Shown here: positions 11,449 through 22,740 of the stretch, piece after piece
Position numbering within the stretch: position 1 is the first letter of the stretch
Layout of the letters: the number at the start of each line of letters is the position of its first letter
Origin: Gamsiella multidivaricata
Taxonomy: Eukaryota; Mortierellomycota; Mortierellomycetes; Mortierellales; Mortierellaceae
Reading direction: 5' to 3'
Assembly (NCBI RefSeq): GCF_025024155.1
Contig: NW_026251773.1
Location: 62,001-126,000, forward strand
Length of the DNA stretch: 64,000 nt
The notes under the pieces: generated by a model
The model's input: the letters and a program-made list of their open reading frames with translations, nothing else
Databases searched by the model: none
Told to the model about the DNA's origin: nothing
Made by a program: the position numbers and the translations under genes

Positions 11449-12706
11449 TACTTTCTTTGGATCGAAGGCTTATTTTTATATATAAAGTGTGAAGAGGACT
11501 GCAGCGAAAGGTGTAAGACCAGAAGAGATGAATGAGAGAGAGGCAAGAGGAGCAAGAGAAGAGCCGGAGATGGAGAATGAGAAGAATGCGAGGAATAATG
11601 TAAACGAAGAGCGAAAAATATACAAGTCTGATACATAGGATGAGTTGAATGTTTAAATAACAGGAACCTCAGAATTATGAATGGGATGCCTAGACTGCAA
11701 GCTTTGAAAGGGTAGACAAAAACCTTGTCCTCTTTTGTGCTCCTGTGATCGGAATATCTCCGTATAGAATTTAGTAAGTGAAAGTGCAGCTTGGATTAGA
11801 ACTGAATTAGGGTTGCGCTGCTTAAAACGTGGGACTGAGGGAAGAATGTATCGCGCCTTGAGGATGTAGTAGAAGGAGGAAAAGGAGCGAATAAAAGAAG
11901 GCACTGCAGCTGGTGTAGAGGTGATTCCAGGTATAGATGGTCGTCTGAAGAGGCGAAATGTGCGCGATTGCCAGCTAGGCCCTTCCTTTTATATCAAAAG
12001 CGACGCGTGTAGTAACGCGTTATTGCCGAGGGCGGCTCAAAGATGATCCTCCTCCCTTGTTCATACTTTTGTGCGCATCTCCTTCAATACACTACAGTTT
12101 GCCGTTAACTTGAAGGTTGACATCTCTGTCGCCTTTAGTAACGGCATGGGTTTCTGTCTTCTGTTGGTCCTCGTCTTTTCGTGTGATCCTGAGCAGATGA
12201 TCGCACTGAGCCACGCCGACATAGTCCATGTACGACCTCGTGGCTAGCTCCGTATGTCCCCTACGTGCCCCCCTTATTTTTCTCTAGGACAGATGAGCAC
12301 ATCCCCCTATTACTCGGCTCTCCCAATAGAAAAAGCCCATGCGTTTCGATGAGGACACTAAGGATCAGGCCACATTTTTTTGATTGCTGTGCAAGTCGAG
12401 TTTTCTCGCAAGGCTACCCATGAGACCTGCCTCCCCTTTTTGATATCTTGAATGGAACATCAAGAACATGAGCATGGCGATAGACTAACAATGGACACCA
12501 CGAGTTGACAAGAGGCCCCAGATATCTTTAAAAGACCCTTCTGTTCCTGTTTCCGTGGTATTTTATATTTATATATATTTTCTATTTTCCTGTATTTGCG
12601 CCTTTCATTCTGGGCCTTATTGTTATATACATCGAAAAAAGTCAGAAACGAAAAGTGTCAAAGAAAACAGAGAAAATAGATCTGTGGGGTAGAGTCCTGT
12701 CTCCGT
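11449..12706. other. Intergenic between GLTP and GH5 genes
   Basis: Holds the GH5 promoter and leader. Minus-strand TATA-like sequences lie near 11474-11484 and near 11988-11997, so transcription may start well upstream with a long or spliced leader. The short frames here are not supported as genes. Confidence 0.4.
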
Positions 12707-13825
12707 TTACTTGTCCAACTTGTTGGCGGCATAGAAGGTCTGGATGTCGGTGACGACCTTGCGGAGACCATTCAAATAAGCAGACAGATCCTGCTGAACA
12801 AGGCTCTGATCCGCTCCCAACTTGGTGTAAAAGACGTCGCGATATGGGCAGGCCTTCATGGCCATCTATTTGATGATATGATAAGAGCCAGGAGGGTTTC
12901 GTGAAGGAACGTGAGAAATATGAATGTGCTGTTCGTCAATCCTATCTAATTCGAAAATTAGTGGCTCCCGAGTACATACAGCAAAGACAGGGCGGACGAG
13001 CATGCCGTGGTACTGGCGGAGAGTGTTCTCGTAACCCTTGGTGAAAGATACAGAGAGCTCCTCGTTGGGATTGGCCTCGCTACGCTCCAGGGACTGGAGA
13101 GTGAAATCGAGACCACTATGATTGCAATTGCAAGTAGAACGAACCATTAATTCACTGTAATTGATGTTATTCGCACATATGACATTTTTAAGGGCCTTTC
13201 CGTTTCAACCTACCGAGTGAGCCACAAGAGTCCCTCGGTGGCAGTCTTCTTCTTCTCGGCAATCTCACCGTTGACCAAATTCTGGAGAGTTGAGTTGGCA
13301 GCAGGGTTCTGGAGGAAACGCTCGCGGATTTTCTATGAATAAAAATTTATTTCCCAGGACAACCAAATCATATCAGCCAAGGAATGCTCTCTTCAAAAAA
13401 CCCTCCGCCGATGAGAAGATGACTGGTGGCAAAAGTCGGCATGAACGATGCACAGAGGTTTGTATCGCGCGAATCGCCACCAAATCCGTATTGTGGATTC
13501 CACGCCCTTTTTTTTTTTATGTGGATATCATGATTTTTACCTTGACGTTGCCATTCATGTCATTCTGGACAACCGAGAAAACAGAGCCGAAAAGATCTAG
13601 AGTGGAAGCAAACCGACGCAGTAATAGAGCAATTGTAGGGTAAGCAACGGTCGCAGAGGGATGCTGTGGGGTTCACGGCAGAGTTGGACGTGTCACTGGT
13701 TGAATTTTACCAAAGATCTTGATGAGACCCTCGGTGGCCTGAAGGAACTCTTCAGTGTTGATGCCCTGGTCGGTGATGGTGACATCGGCGTAGTTGCGGG
13801 GAGTGGTCTGGAAGTAGGTAGCCAT
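12707..13825 (-). CDS. Glycolipid transfer protein (GLTP)
   Basis: Five exons (13825-13711, 13596-13541, 13332-13214, 13115-12980, 12865-12707) join in frame to 194 residues, the usual GLTP length. Family landmarks are visible: VVQNDMNGNVKKIRERF, where GLTP carries the Asp/Asn/Lys that bind the sugar headgroup; EGLLWLTRGLDF with the conserved Trp; and ENTLRQYHGMLVRPVF with the conserved His. The C-terminus has VTDIQTFYAANKLDK. GLTPs are all-helical cytosolic proteins that move glycosphingolipids between membranes. The gene is divergent from the methyltransferase gene (ATGs 579 bases apart) and upstream of the GH5 glucosidase, so carrier and hydrolase for the same lipid class sit side by side. 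Confidence 0.95.
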
Positions 13826-14312
13826 GATGAGAATTGGACGATGAAGGAAGCGAGTGTGAGATGAAAGATGAGGCATGAGCTGGTTCCCTATTTATTGCAC
13901 TTTGCCCCAGGCCAATTGAGCCAGCCATTAGACGTGACGTGTTCGCAGGGGTGCCATTTATCACGATCCATCGACACATGCGATCTGAGAGCGCTACGAT
14001 CGACGCGTGAGCTGTGGGGTATCCAATTTCCGACGCAGCGGCAGCAGCCCTTCGACCGCTGGTACGACTTGGACGCATCTTGGCGTCGAGTTCGTGTGTA
14101 AAGCACCAGGTCGAAGCAGAGTGATGCGGTCGCGCGGTATTAGCGCAGCAGCTTTTTTTTTTATTGACGCCAGATCCCCCAGATGCGCAGGCGTACCAAA
14201 TGCTGCTGGGGTATCAGCGCATCAGCAAAGTAGCAAGGTATTCGTGCATGTTCCTCGATCACATATACAAAAACCTTGTGGAGAAAGCACGTTCTTGTGG
14301 GAAAAAAACGAG

Positions 14313-14319
14313 TATAAAA
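14313..14319 (+). promoter_or_regulatory. TATA box of the methyltransferase gene
   Basis: TATAAAA in the divergent 579-base spacer, 91 bases before the ATG at 14404. Confidence 0.65.
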
Positions 14320-14403
14320 GGTTGCCAAAAGTGTGTCCGCTCTTCATTGCATTTCTTCGCCCTCTCATTCGAACACAAAAAAATAAAAAGAACTCTCATC
14401 GCC

Positions 14404-15399
14404 ATGAACAACGAGACTCAAGACATCGTCAAGCAACAAGGCAACTGCGCGCTCCTTCCCACTCATTTTTTTTTTTTTTATTTCTTTTTCGTTCCTTCTC
14501 TCTTGCTTCAGCTATCGAAATGAATATACTAACGCAACACATCCGTGACTTACTCCCCTTTGACAGACGGCTGGAACGAGCTCTGGAAGCGAGACATCCA
14601 CCCCTGGGACAAGGAAACCCCCAGCCCCGCGCTGATTGAGGTCATCGAGCAAAAACCCATCTCGGCACAAATCCCCAAATCCGGCAATGCCCTCGTCCCC
14701 GGATGTGGACGCGGCGTCGACGTCTTCTACCTTGGCAATGAAAACCGCAAGGCCTACGGACTAGACATCAGCCCCATTGCTGTTCAACAGTGCAAGGATG
14801 TGAGTTCATATCTCATACCATTGAACGCTGCGCATACATTTGTATATCTTCATTGATCTACAATAATGCCAGTTTGATTCGACTGCGCAGAACATCAATT
14901 GCTGACACGGCCTCCGTTTTAATGAATACAATAGATCCGCACCAAGAAGGGCGTGTCCGAATCGCAGGCTGAGTTCATGGTCGGTGACTTTTTCAAGTTC
15001 GATATTCCCTCTGGAGGATTCCAACTCGTTTACGACTATACGTAAGAACTGTTGGCGCAATATGTCCAACGGAATGTACGAAGGTCTCGATTCGCCATCC
15101 TGACGCCATATACTGCTTCCTTTTATTTTTTGCTTCCTTGTAGCTTCTTCTGCGCTATCCAGCCTGAACTCAGACCTGCATGGGGCCGTCGCATGGCAGA
15201 GCTGATCCCCACGGACGGTGTTCTCATCACGTTGATGTACCCCCTTGGCAACCACGCCGATGGTCCTCCCTTCGCTGTCAGCGAAGCTGCCTACCACGAG
15301 CAATTGGATTCAAACTTTGCTTGTCTGCTCGTCGACAGCTGCTCCTCCTTCGATACACGTCAGGGCAAAGAGAAGATTGGTGTCTGGCGACGAAAGTAA
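14404..15399 (+). CDS. TPMT-family thiol/halide S-methyltransferase
   Basis: Exons 14404-14440, 14567-14799, 14935-15041 and 15144-15399 join in frame to 210 residues. The first intron appears to begin with GC rather than GT (AAG/GCAACT) and ends TTTGACAG. Motifs: WNELWKRDIHPWD at the N-terminus, the SAM-binding loop ALVPGCGRGVDVFYL, the acidic residue in GLDISPIAVQQC, DFFKFDIP, and YTFFCAIQPELRPAW as in the TPMT/HTMT superfamily. Family members transfer methyl from S-adenosylmethionine to thiols or halide/thiocyanate ions. Fungal members may detoxify sulfide or thiols. No targeting signal is seen, so it is probably cytosolic. The precise acceptor is not readable. Confidence 0.88.
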
Positions 15400-15621
15400 A
15401 TATACTTATGCCTGATTGACCGAGGACACAATAAAGAATCAATGGACGCCGATAGACGATTGAGCAATTGCCTTTTGTTCTTTTTATTATGTTTTATTAT
15501 GGGTAGTAGCATGTTGGTGTTTTGCAATGCTTTCTGGAGAACATCCAGCCAGCTCTAAATGTGCTCCTTGTTTGATATACAGGCGAGGCGCTTCGCTTTC
15601 TTTCTTTCTTTTTCCTCACCC
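15400..15621. other. Convergent 3' spacer
   Basis: 222 bases between the stop codons of the convergent methyltransferase and SPT7 genes. It contains an AATAAA at about 15430 for the methyltransferase transcript. Confidence 0.5.
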
Positions 15622-18600
15622 TCAATCGTCCGTGAACGAAGGCGGCGCGGGAACAGCTAAGCTCGTCTTCTTTTTCTTTGTTGGTGAACGTGTCGGCGAG
15701 ACTTCCATCGCACCAGTTCTCTTCTTCTTCTTTGGCGTCGTTGGAATCTGTGGCATAGACGCTAAGCTGCCTGATCCAAGAATCGAGTCACTGCCGCCGG
15801 TCTTGTCCTTGGAGCTGGATGATGACGATGAAAACTTTTCACGGTCCTTGCTGCTGCCGCTGCTGCCATTCTTGTGGTGCCCAGTGCCACCGCTCCCAAG
15901 ATTGCCACTACTGCCATTATTCGATAGCGATCCAGAGGCGCCACTGCCATCGCGATCCCCGCGATCACGGTCCCTGTCGCGTTCACGGTCGCGGTCGCGG
16001 TCTCGATCTCGGTCGCGCTCACGGTCTCGATCGCGGTCACTACGGTCGCGGTCCCGTTCTCCGCGATCTCGATCCCTATCCCGGTCTCGGTCGCTGCGAT
16101 CTCTGTCACGATCACGGTCCCTGTCTCGTTCACGATCGCGGTCGCGGTCTCGATCCCTTTCCCTGTACGAGTCGCGATCACGATCCCGGTCTCGGTCACC
16201 ACGGTCCCTATCGCGGTCACGGTCTCTATCTCGATCTCGATCCCGGTCCTTATCCCTGTCACTACGATCGCTGCGGTCTCGCTCGCGATCTCTGTCTCGG
16301 TCCCGGTCCCGGTCTCGTCCACTGCTGCTACCGATACCACTGCTACTGCTCTTTTCGCGCTCACGGTCACGATCGCCCCTGTCACGGTCCCGGTCTCGCT
16401 CCCTGTCTCGGTCTCGTTCACGATCTCGATCTCGATCACTGCGATCGCTGCGGTCCCGGTCATCACGATCGCGGTCTCTGTCCTTTTCCTTATCGCTGCT
16501 ATCACGATCACGATCGACACGGTCCTTGTCCTTGTTGCTCTTGTCTCTGTCTTTGCTGCTCTTGTCTTTGTCTTTGCTGGCCTTGGACTTTGATTCCTTA
16601 TGGCCACTGCTACTCTTGCTGCTCGAGTCCCGATCCTTGTCTTTTTCGCGTTCATAAAGACTGTCTCTATCAGACTTGTCCTTGTCTTTATTTCGTTCCT
16701 TGTCCTTTTCCCTCTCCTTGTCCTTTACCTTCTCCTTCTTGTCCTCCTTATCCTTATCTTTGTCCTTCTCTTTACCCTCCTTGCTGGATTTGGATTTGGA
16801 TTTCGAAACAGATGCCACTGACAGTGGCAATGTCTTACCAGCGACTCCTGACTTTAAGGATGAGGAACTGGAGGAATAGTTACCTGGCAGTGTCTTGCCC
16901 GCAGTACCAGATTTTGGAGCATCGTCATGCCCGGACTTGGATTGAGACGGCACAGCCTTAGGAGGCAACATTCGAACCGTGTTTCCGCCACCGCTTTCCA
17001 TGACTTCCTCCTCCATGTCGTCCGTGTCCGTCACATCGAGCGAACTCAAGATTGAGTTCGGAGGAGGGACAAACATGCCAGGCGTTCCTGCGGATGGTAC
17101 AGGTACCCCTACACCCTTAGATGTCGCTTTGGGCTTCTTTGGCTTCTTGGGGGTCGCCGGAGGAAGAGCGATGTTGGGCGATGATCCGCTGGCAGTTTTA
17201 GACAGAGGGATCGTAGCTGGCGGCGGCATTGGATCTGGGGTTTCGCTTGGGGCAGACTTTGGCTCCACATCGCTGTCGTCTTCGTCTCCATCGGCTGGTC
17301 CTTCTGATGTTGCCTTCTTGTTCTAGAGGCAGTAATGAAACAAATAGAATTGAGTTTTTGCTATAGCTGCTATAGCTAATACTGTCACGCGGCAATGTGA
17401 TGCTTACCTTCTTCGTGGGTTTGGCCAGCTTTTCTTTGATCTTGGACTCCTCCTTCATCTTCTTTTTCTCCAGCTTCTCCAATAACTTCTTATCCTTTGC
17501 GTCCTGCTTCTGCTTCTTCCGCTCCGCACGCTCAGCCTCCTGTGCGTCCTTTTCCTTTTTCCGCTTTCGCTTTTTTGCCTCCGCCAATGCACTCAGCTCG
17601 CCTGGCTTGCTTGCTCGCTTCTTCATCGAGCTTACAATCTTGCCAGTCGGTGGAACCTTGGGTCTCATAGCCACTCTCCTCGAAACAGGCATAAACTCGT
17701 CCTCCATGAGTGATCCTAAATCTTCCATTCGCTTCTGGAAGAATGAGTGCAATAGTCCAATGGATGCTGTCGGGTCTGTCAACGGCGCGAATGGCGGGGG
17801 TGGCAGATAAGGCAGCTCTGCTTTGGCAGGATCCTTGGCCTTTATTAAGCCAGACCCACCAGAACCAGGTCTGTTCGGGGCATCCTTGGGATTACCGTAC
17901 CAGATCCGAGATGGGATTGTCAAGGAACCCAGACCAAGCTCGCGATCAATCCCCAATTCACGGAACCCAAAAAAGTCATCGCCGAGTTCATCCGTGCCAG
18001 CACCGCCTCCGCCGATAAAGTTGCCGCTCATAAATGCGTCGTCGTTCTCCTGGAACTCGAAATCCGCATCAGCGACTTCGGTCTCGTTGAGGCTGTTGAT
18101 CGTTTCAGTATAGCTGGACTCCAGTTTTCGGTGAATATCATGCAACTTATTGCCGTACCGCTCGACATCTTCGCGGATATATCCCTCCAGCTCTCCCACA
18201 CTGCCGACTCCGTTTTCGTACAGGGTATGCAAAAGAATTTCCTATGCAAAACAATAAAGGGAATTAGCTCGGCTAATGTGAATAGTCACACCAAGTGGAC
18301 CATCAATCTGTCCATGCTTGCACTTTTGAGAGCTGCCTTTACCTCTGCTGTCATGCCCTTGTTGTACAGATCTGTGTATCCTCTCAGTGCTCTGCCAAGG
18401 TTCAGAAAGAAATCGACAGTGATATCAGTCATTACGGCCAGCGCAGATGCCTGAGCTCCTTGGAATCCTGCGTGAGCCAGGAGTTTTGATGCCACTCGAG
18501 AAAGCATCGCATGTCCCGTAGCACTATTCATAACTAGAGGCGGCAAGGGGCCCTCATGAGGCAGTATGGGCGTTGGTTCTGGTGCCTCCTCGAACTGGCT

Positions 18601-21600
18601 CATATCCTATAAACAATAACCAGGAGACACTCGGTTAATATGGTCTCCTGCACAAGGAGGGCAATAGTCTAACAGCATTTCATTTCGTGGATACTTACAG
18701 GGTTGGTTGCCCTGGCAGCAAAAATCTTTGCATATATATGTCGGATCTTGCGTAACTCCTCGATATTGCGCTCAATACCAGCCGTCAGTTGTCCTGGTGC
18801 CGCTAAGGCGGAGGGGTATAAGGATAACGAGGGCTGTTTCCCCTCATGCCTGTTCAGGGGCAGCAAAGCACCGAGGTCAGAACATGTTTAAACAGAAAGA
18901 ACGAGGAACCTGCTCGAAAATCGAGTATCGCTTACATGGAGATCTGAGACTCGTCAAACAACTGGCGCGCCACCTCAGGATCGTCCAACCGCTCGTGACC
19001 ATGTCCCGAGATCTCTGGTAATCCCGACCGGAGCGAGTACTCTGGAAGGAAGAGCCCACCCAGCTTTTTCTTCTTTTGCAGAATATCCTCCTTAGGTTTT
19101 GGTGGAGCGAACAAATCGCGGACATAGTCCTCCTCATTTTCCTCATCCTCCTCGCTGTCGCTGTCGCCATAAATATCTTCATACGGGTCCGACTCTTCGG
19201 CAGTGGCGGCCGCGGAGGAGCCATCTTTGTCAGCGTTGAACCCAAGTATCGTCTTCTTTTTCCTCCGCCTCCTACGGCTCATCGTATCAAAAACACTGTC
19301 GTGTGCTAGGTCGATATCTCTTGACTTCTTCATTTCCCAAGGTGATCTCTCGATTGCAAGCTGGTCCTCGAATGGTAAATGCTGTTGGTGTTCCCGCGTA
19401 GAGCAAATCTTGGCGCGCGCCTTCTTCGTCTTCTCCTTCCATTCCTCGAACAGGACGTCCCCTCGGTCAGCATACAGCTCTGCGGCAACGTCTCTCTCCT
19501 CCTGCTCCAGATCGATTTCGACGGGGACTGAGGCCCTCGACATGCCACGATACCGTGCTGGGGAGTTCACCGCCAGTCCGTTAGGTGTCCCGCTTCGGCC
19601 GAGACCTCCTGTCCTCTCTGTCGAGCTGCCAGGCAGGGGCATCTCTATTGAATCCATGGTCGAGGGTTCCCTGCTAGCCTCACGCGTCGGCGTGGAGTTG
19701 GCCATCGCATCCAGATCCATAGCTGTCTTGGGGGTTTCGGACCCGAATGGGACAGCAGTAGCGCCACGCTGAGGAGGAGGATGATCCTTGGCGTTCTTGG
19801 TTATATCGCCGTTCGTTTTGTGCACCGTTTTAGACGACGTTTGCTCCTTCCGTCCGAGTCCTTTTGCCGACTCATTGGGGCGGGTAACCTGATTCTCCGT
19901 ATCCTCGTCGCTCTCTTCTGCTTCAGCCTCAACCTCAGCCCTATCGCGAATGACGACGTCCTGAACAGTCTCCAGTAGCTGCTGCGTTCTTTTCTTCATG
20001 GCGATGGCGTGTTTCCGGTAAACACTACTAGGGTCGGAGTTGTACAGTAGGCAATTTGAGTAGATAAGATAAAGGTCGTTGGCGAACTGGGTCTTACTCT
20101 GATATGCGAACGCCTTGAGTTTCTTGAGCACTGTTCCTAGATCCATTGGATGCTTGATGACCTGGAAATAGTCTGGTGCCTCGCGCTTGTTGACCTTGTT
20201 CAGGAAAGGCGTCGAGTGCTCCGTGTAATTGCGAAGCTCCATCAGGACGCGCTCGCAGCCCTCATAGAGCTCCTCCTGTCCGACCTTGTCCTCATTTGCC
20301 CACTTGGATCGATTGGGCCGAACATCCGACAACAAAGTCCTCAGCTCGCGATCGGTGAGACCTGTAGCCGCACGATTGGACTCGATCGCGCCGAGCAAGT
20401 ATTTCATGCTGAGACTTCCAGCTCCGAGCTGCGTCAGCATATTGTCAGCAAGACCGCTTCCTGCCTGGCTCTCCTGCTCTTGTTGGATATTTTTGTCCGC
20501 CTCCTCCAACTGCTGCTGCTCGATCATCGCATCCATGTCATATTCCAGTGTATAGTATAGATGGTGAATAGGAAGTCTGAGTGGTGCCTCGTTTTCTTCT
20601 ATAGTGTTCAAGAGAAAGCAAAGTAGAGTATTTGGTTAGTTCCCTCGGTCACATAGGTTAAATAACGACTACTTAACAGGCACATTAGTTAAATCGTGGT
20701 AGCTGCCGTAGTTACTAAGCGTACCTGACCCTGTGTCATGTTTGTCTTTGGGTTGCTCCAAGGCCGCGCTCGTGTTCGGCTCATTGGACTTTTCATTCTT
20801 CGGGTCCTGGTCCATGTCCTCATCGTAATCGTCATCCTCAGGAACCCTCCGACGGGACTTTATACCACCAGCTGTCTCGCTCGAACTGCTCATGTTATCG
20901 TCGGCTTTGCTATATTTCAAGACATCCTTTTTCTCTAGGTTCGAAATGTCGATTGTTGGATGACAGCATCCTCGGTGACCTGGATACAACTTGGGAAGCA
21001 GCTGCTCAAATACCATTACGCGTGAACGGAAGGCAGTGGTAGGGATAGATACTGGGATCGAATGGGATTCTGGGGATTCAATAGATAACTCGGTCGAGGA
21101 CGCGTCAGATTTGGAAGCATCATTGGATGGCTGAGAAACTACGCTTATTCTTGGGGAAGGCGATCTGTCGTGATAATTAGGGGTATGATGAGAGCGTAGG
21201 TACCCGTTCGGAGTCGAAACTGGCGGTGTTAATATCTCTGATAAGCTCTGGGTTGGAAGTAGGTCTTCTTTGTTGATAGATGCTGATGCCAAATCCGAGA
21301 ACTGGTCCTGATCGACAGCCTCCGTCTTGACAATGTCCGACACTCGGTCCCCGACGGCCTCCATGCTAGTGTCGCTCGCATCAGCTGCTTCTGTAGTTTC
21401 CATGTTGGGTATTGAGTCCGGCTGCACAGGTTCTGAAGGATAATCTTGAGGAGAGTAATCTTGCTTTTCGTGCTCTTGCGCCCGCTTGGTCTCCTCGAGA
21501 AACGACCCGAAATTGCTGTCAAGAGAGATAAAGCTCTGCCAGCTGTCGAGATTTGTAAGGGCGGTCTCGAAGATCGCGTGCTCCTCCTTTGTCAGGTAGA

Positions 21601-21919
21601 ACCTCCAAAGCTTTCTCGCGTTCATCTCCTGAGCGACATTATACGTGAGTCGAATCTGGGCATTGGATGATGGGTCGTTCAAGATTTTGAGTAGCTGCTC
21701 CTTTTGGTGCGAAGATGTCGAGGATGATGCCACTGGCTCTGTATTCGAGTCCACCGAGTCAACTGCGTGTTCACCGTCGAAATTGGACACAGACATCGGT
21801 GAGGACGGTAGGGAAGCGGCGCTATATGGCTGATTCGACTCGCCCTCGGCAAAGGATTCGCTCGAAAATAAACTCATTGGACTCTTGCTGTAACTTGATG
21901 AGCGATGATCATTCGCCAA
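15622..21919 (-). CDS. SPT7: SAGA complex subunit Spt7 (bromodomain plus histone fold) with Arg-Asp-rich tail
   Basis: Six exons (21919-20725, 20598-18936, 18849-18699, 18606-18343, 18241-17408, 17322-15622) join in frame to 1935 residues. Residues about 80-160 hold the Spt7-type N-terminal helical region (LTYNVAQEMNARKLWRFYLT). A bromodomain lies at about 509-604, with YFQVIKHPMDLGTVLKKL and the acetyl-lysine Asn in CLLYNSDPS. A histone-fold region lies at about 1030-1130 (LSRVASKLLAHAGFQG). A signature DDFFGFRELGIDRELGL follows, as in Spt7 orthologues. Spt7 scaffolds SAGA and pairs with Taf10 through its histone fold. From about residue 1370 a Lys/Asp/Arg/Ser-rich tail of over 500 residues follows, mostly Arg-Asp dipeptides. 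This makes the protein much longer than yeast Spt7 (about 1330 residues). The last exon is continuous in frame with the rest. Confidence 0.92.
15960..16530 (-). repeat. Arg-Asp/Glu codon repeat (about 570 bases) in the SPT7 tail
   Basis: A degenerate six-base coding repeat (CGN-GAY) encodes alternating Arg-Asp with scattered Ser, Gly and Glu. Read on the other strand it gives an artefactual Arg-Ser-rich frame at 15527-16657, which should not be annotated. Confidence 0.85.
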
Positions 21920-22740
21920 CTAGGGACAAGTCCTCCAAGGAAAACACGACTAAGTGGTGTCAGATTCAATTCCTGGTCCGTCGCCTTGGCATTCAGCTTA
22001 CTAGAATGGCGTTTGTCCTACCGGTGGTCAGGTATTTGAATGATGAGCAAACTTGGGTGTCCTGAGAAAAAGCAAACAAATTGTGCGTCCTAATCCAAAG
22101 TTGACTGACGCAGCACTGCAGGAGATGACAGGTGCTTCTCGGGAATAATGAATTGTTCTGGCCCCGGATGCTCGTTGTGATTTAATCCGCTGTAACCTCC
22201 TTTCCTGAAAACCGTAGGGTGTGGTGCTGGTGCAGGGGCGAAAAAAGGGTCTGCACAGAAAAGTGCATGCAAGGATGTGGTCGAAGTGGGCGAACAAGAG
22301 AAGCGGGCAGAATCACGTGTAGTGACATGACAGTACCGGCCTTCGCATTTATTGTGTCTTGAGGAAGGGCGCACAGCACCAGTTACTTTAGTACTCTATG
22401 CCGTAAAGAACTATCATTTTGCCGCGATAAGGACACACTCCTTTCGATACTGAAAGTCCCATTGGCCATAGCTGGGTCGCTACCGGTCCTCCTCTTTTCC
22501 TCTCTGCTGTAACAAGTTCGTCTTTTTCTTTTTTTCTTTTTTTCTTTTTGTTGTTAATGAAACGGGTCCTCGGCGGTCAGCGTTGATAGTCCTCGGCATC
22601 ACGAGCAAGGCGGTTCCCGTACTAATAATACTCCATCAGCATCTATATATCTTTCAGACTAGCTTACACATGCAAAAACGCGTCTTTCATTCTCTGAGAG
22701 AGATATTTTTAATAACCTATTCTAATCTTCTTATAAGAAT
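21920..22740. other. Intergenic: SPT7 promoter and MFS 3' flank
   Basis: Contains T-rich stretches (about 22520-22550). No additional gene is supported. Confidence 0.5.

Noticed and set aside
15527..16657. Long plus-strand Arg/Ser-rich frame resembling an SR splicing factor
   Set aside because: It is the antisense reading of the Arg-Asp codons of the SPT7 tail. The minus strand carries the continuous Spt7 gene.
15819..16961. Plus-strand 380-residue His/Cys/Gly-rich frame
   Set aside because: Another shadow frame of the same hexamer repeat, with no domain and no promoter.
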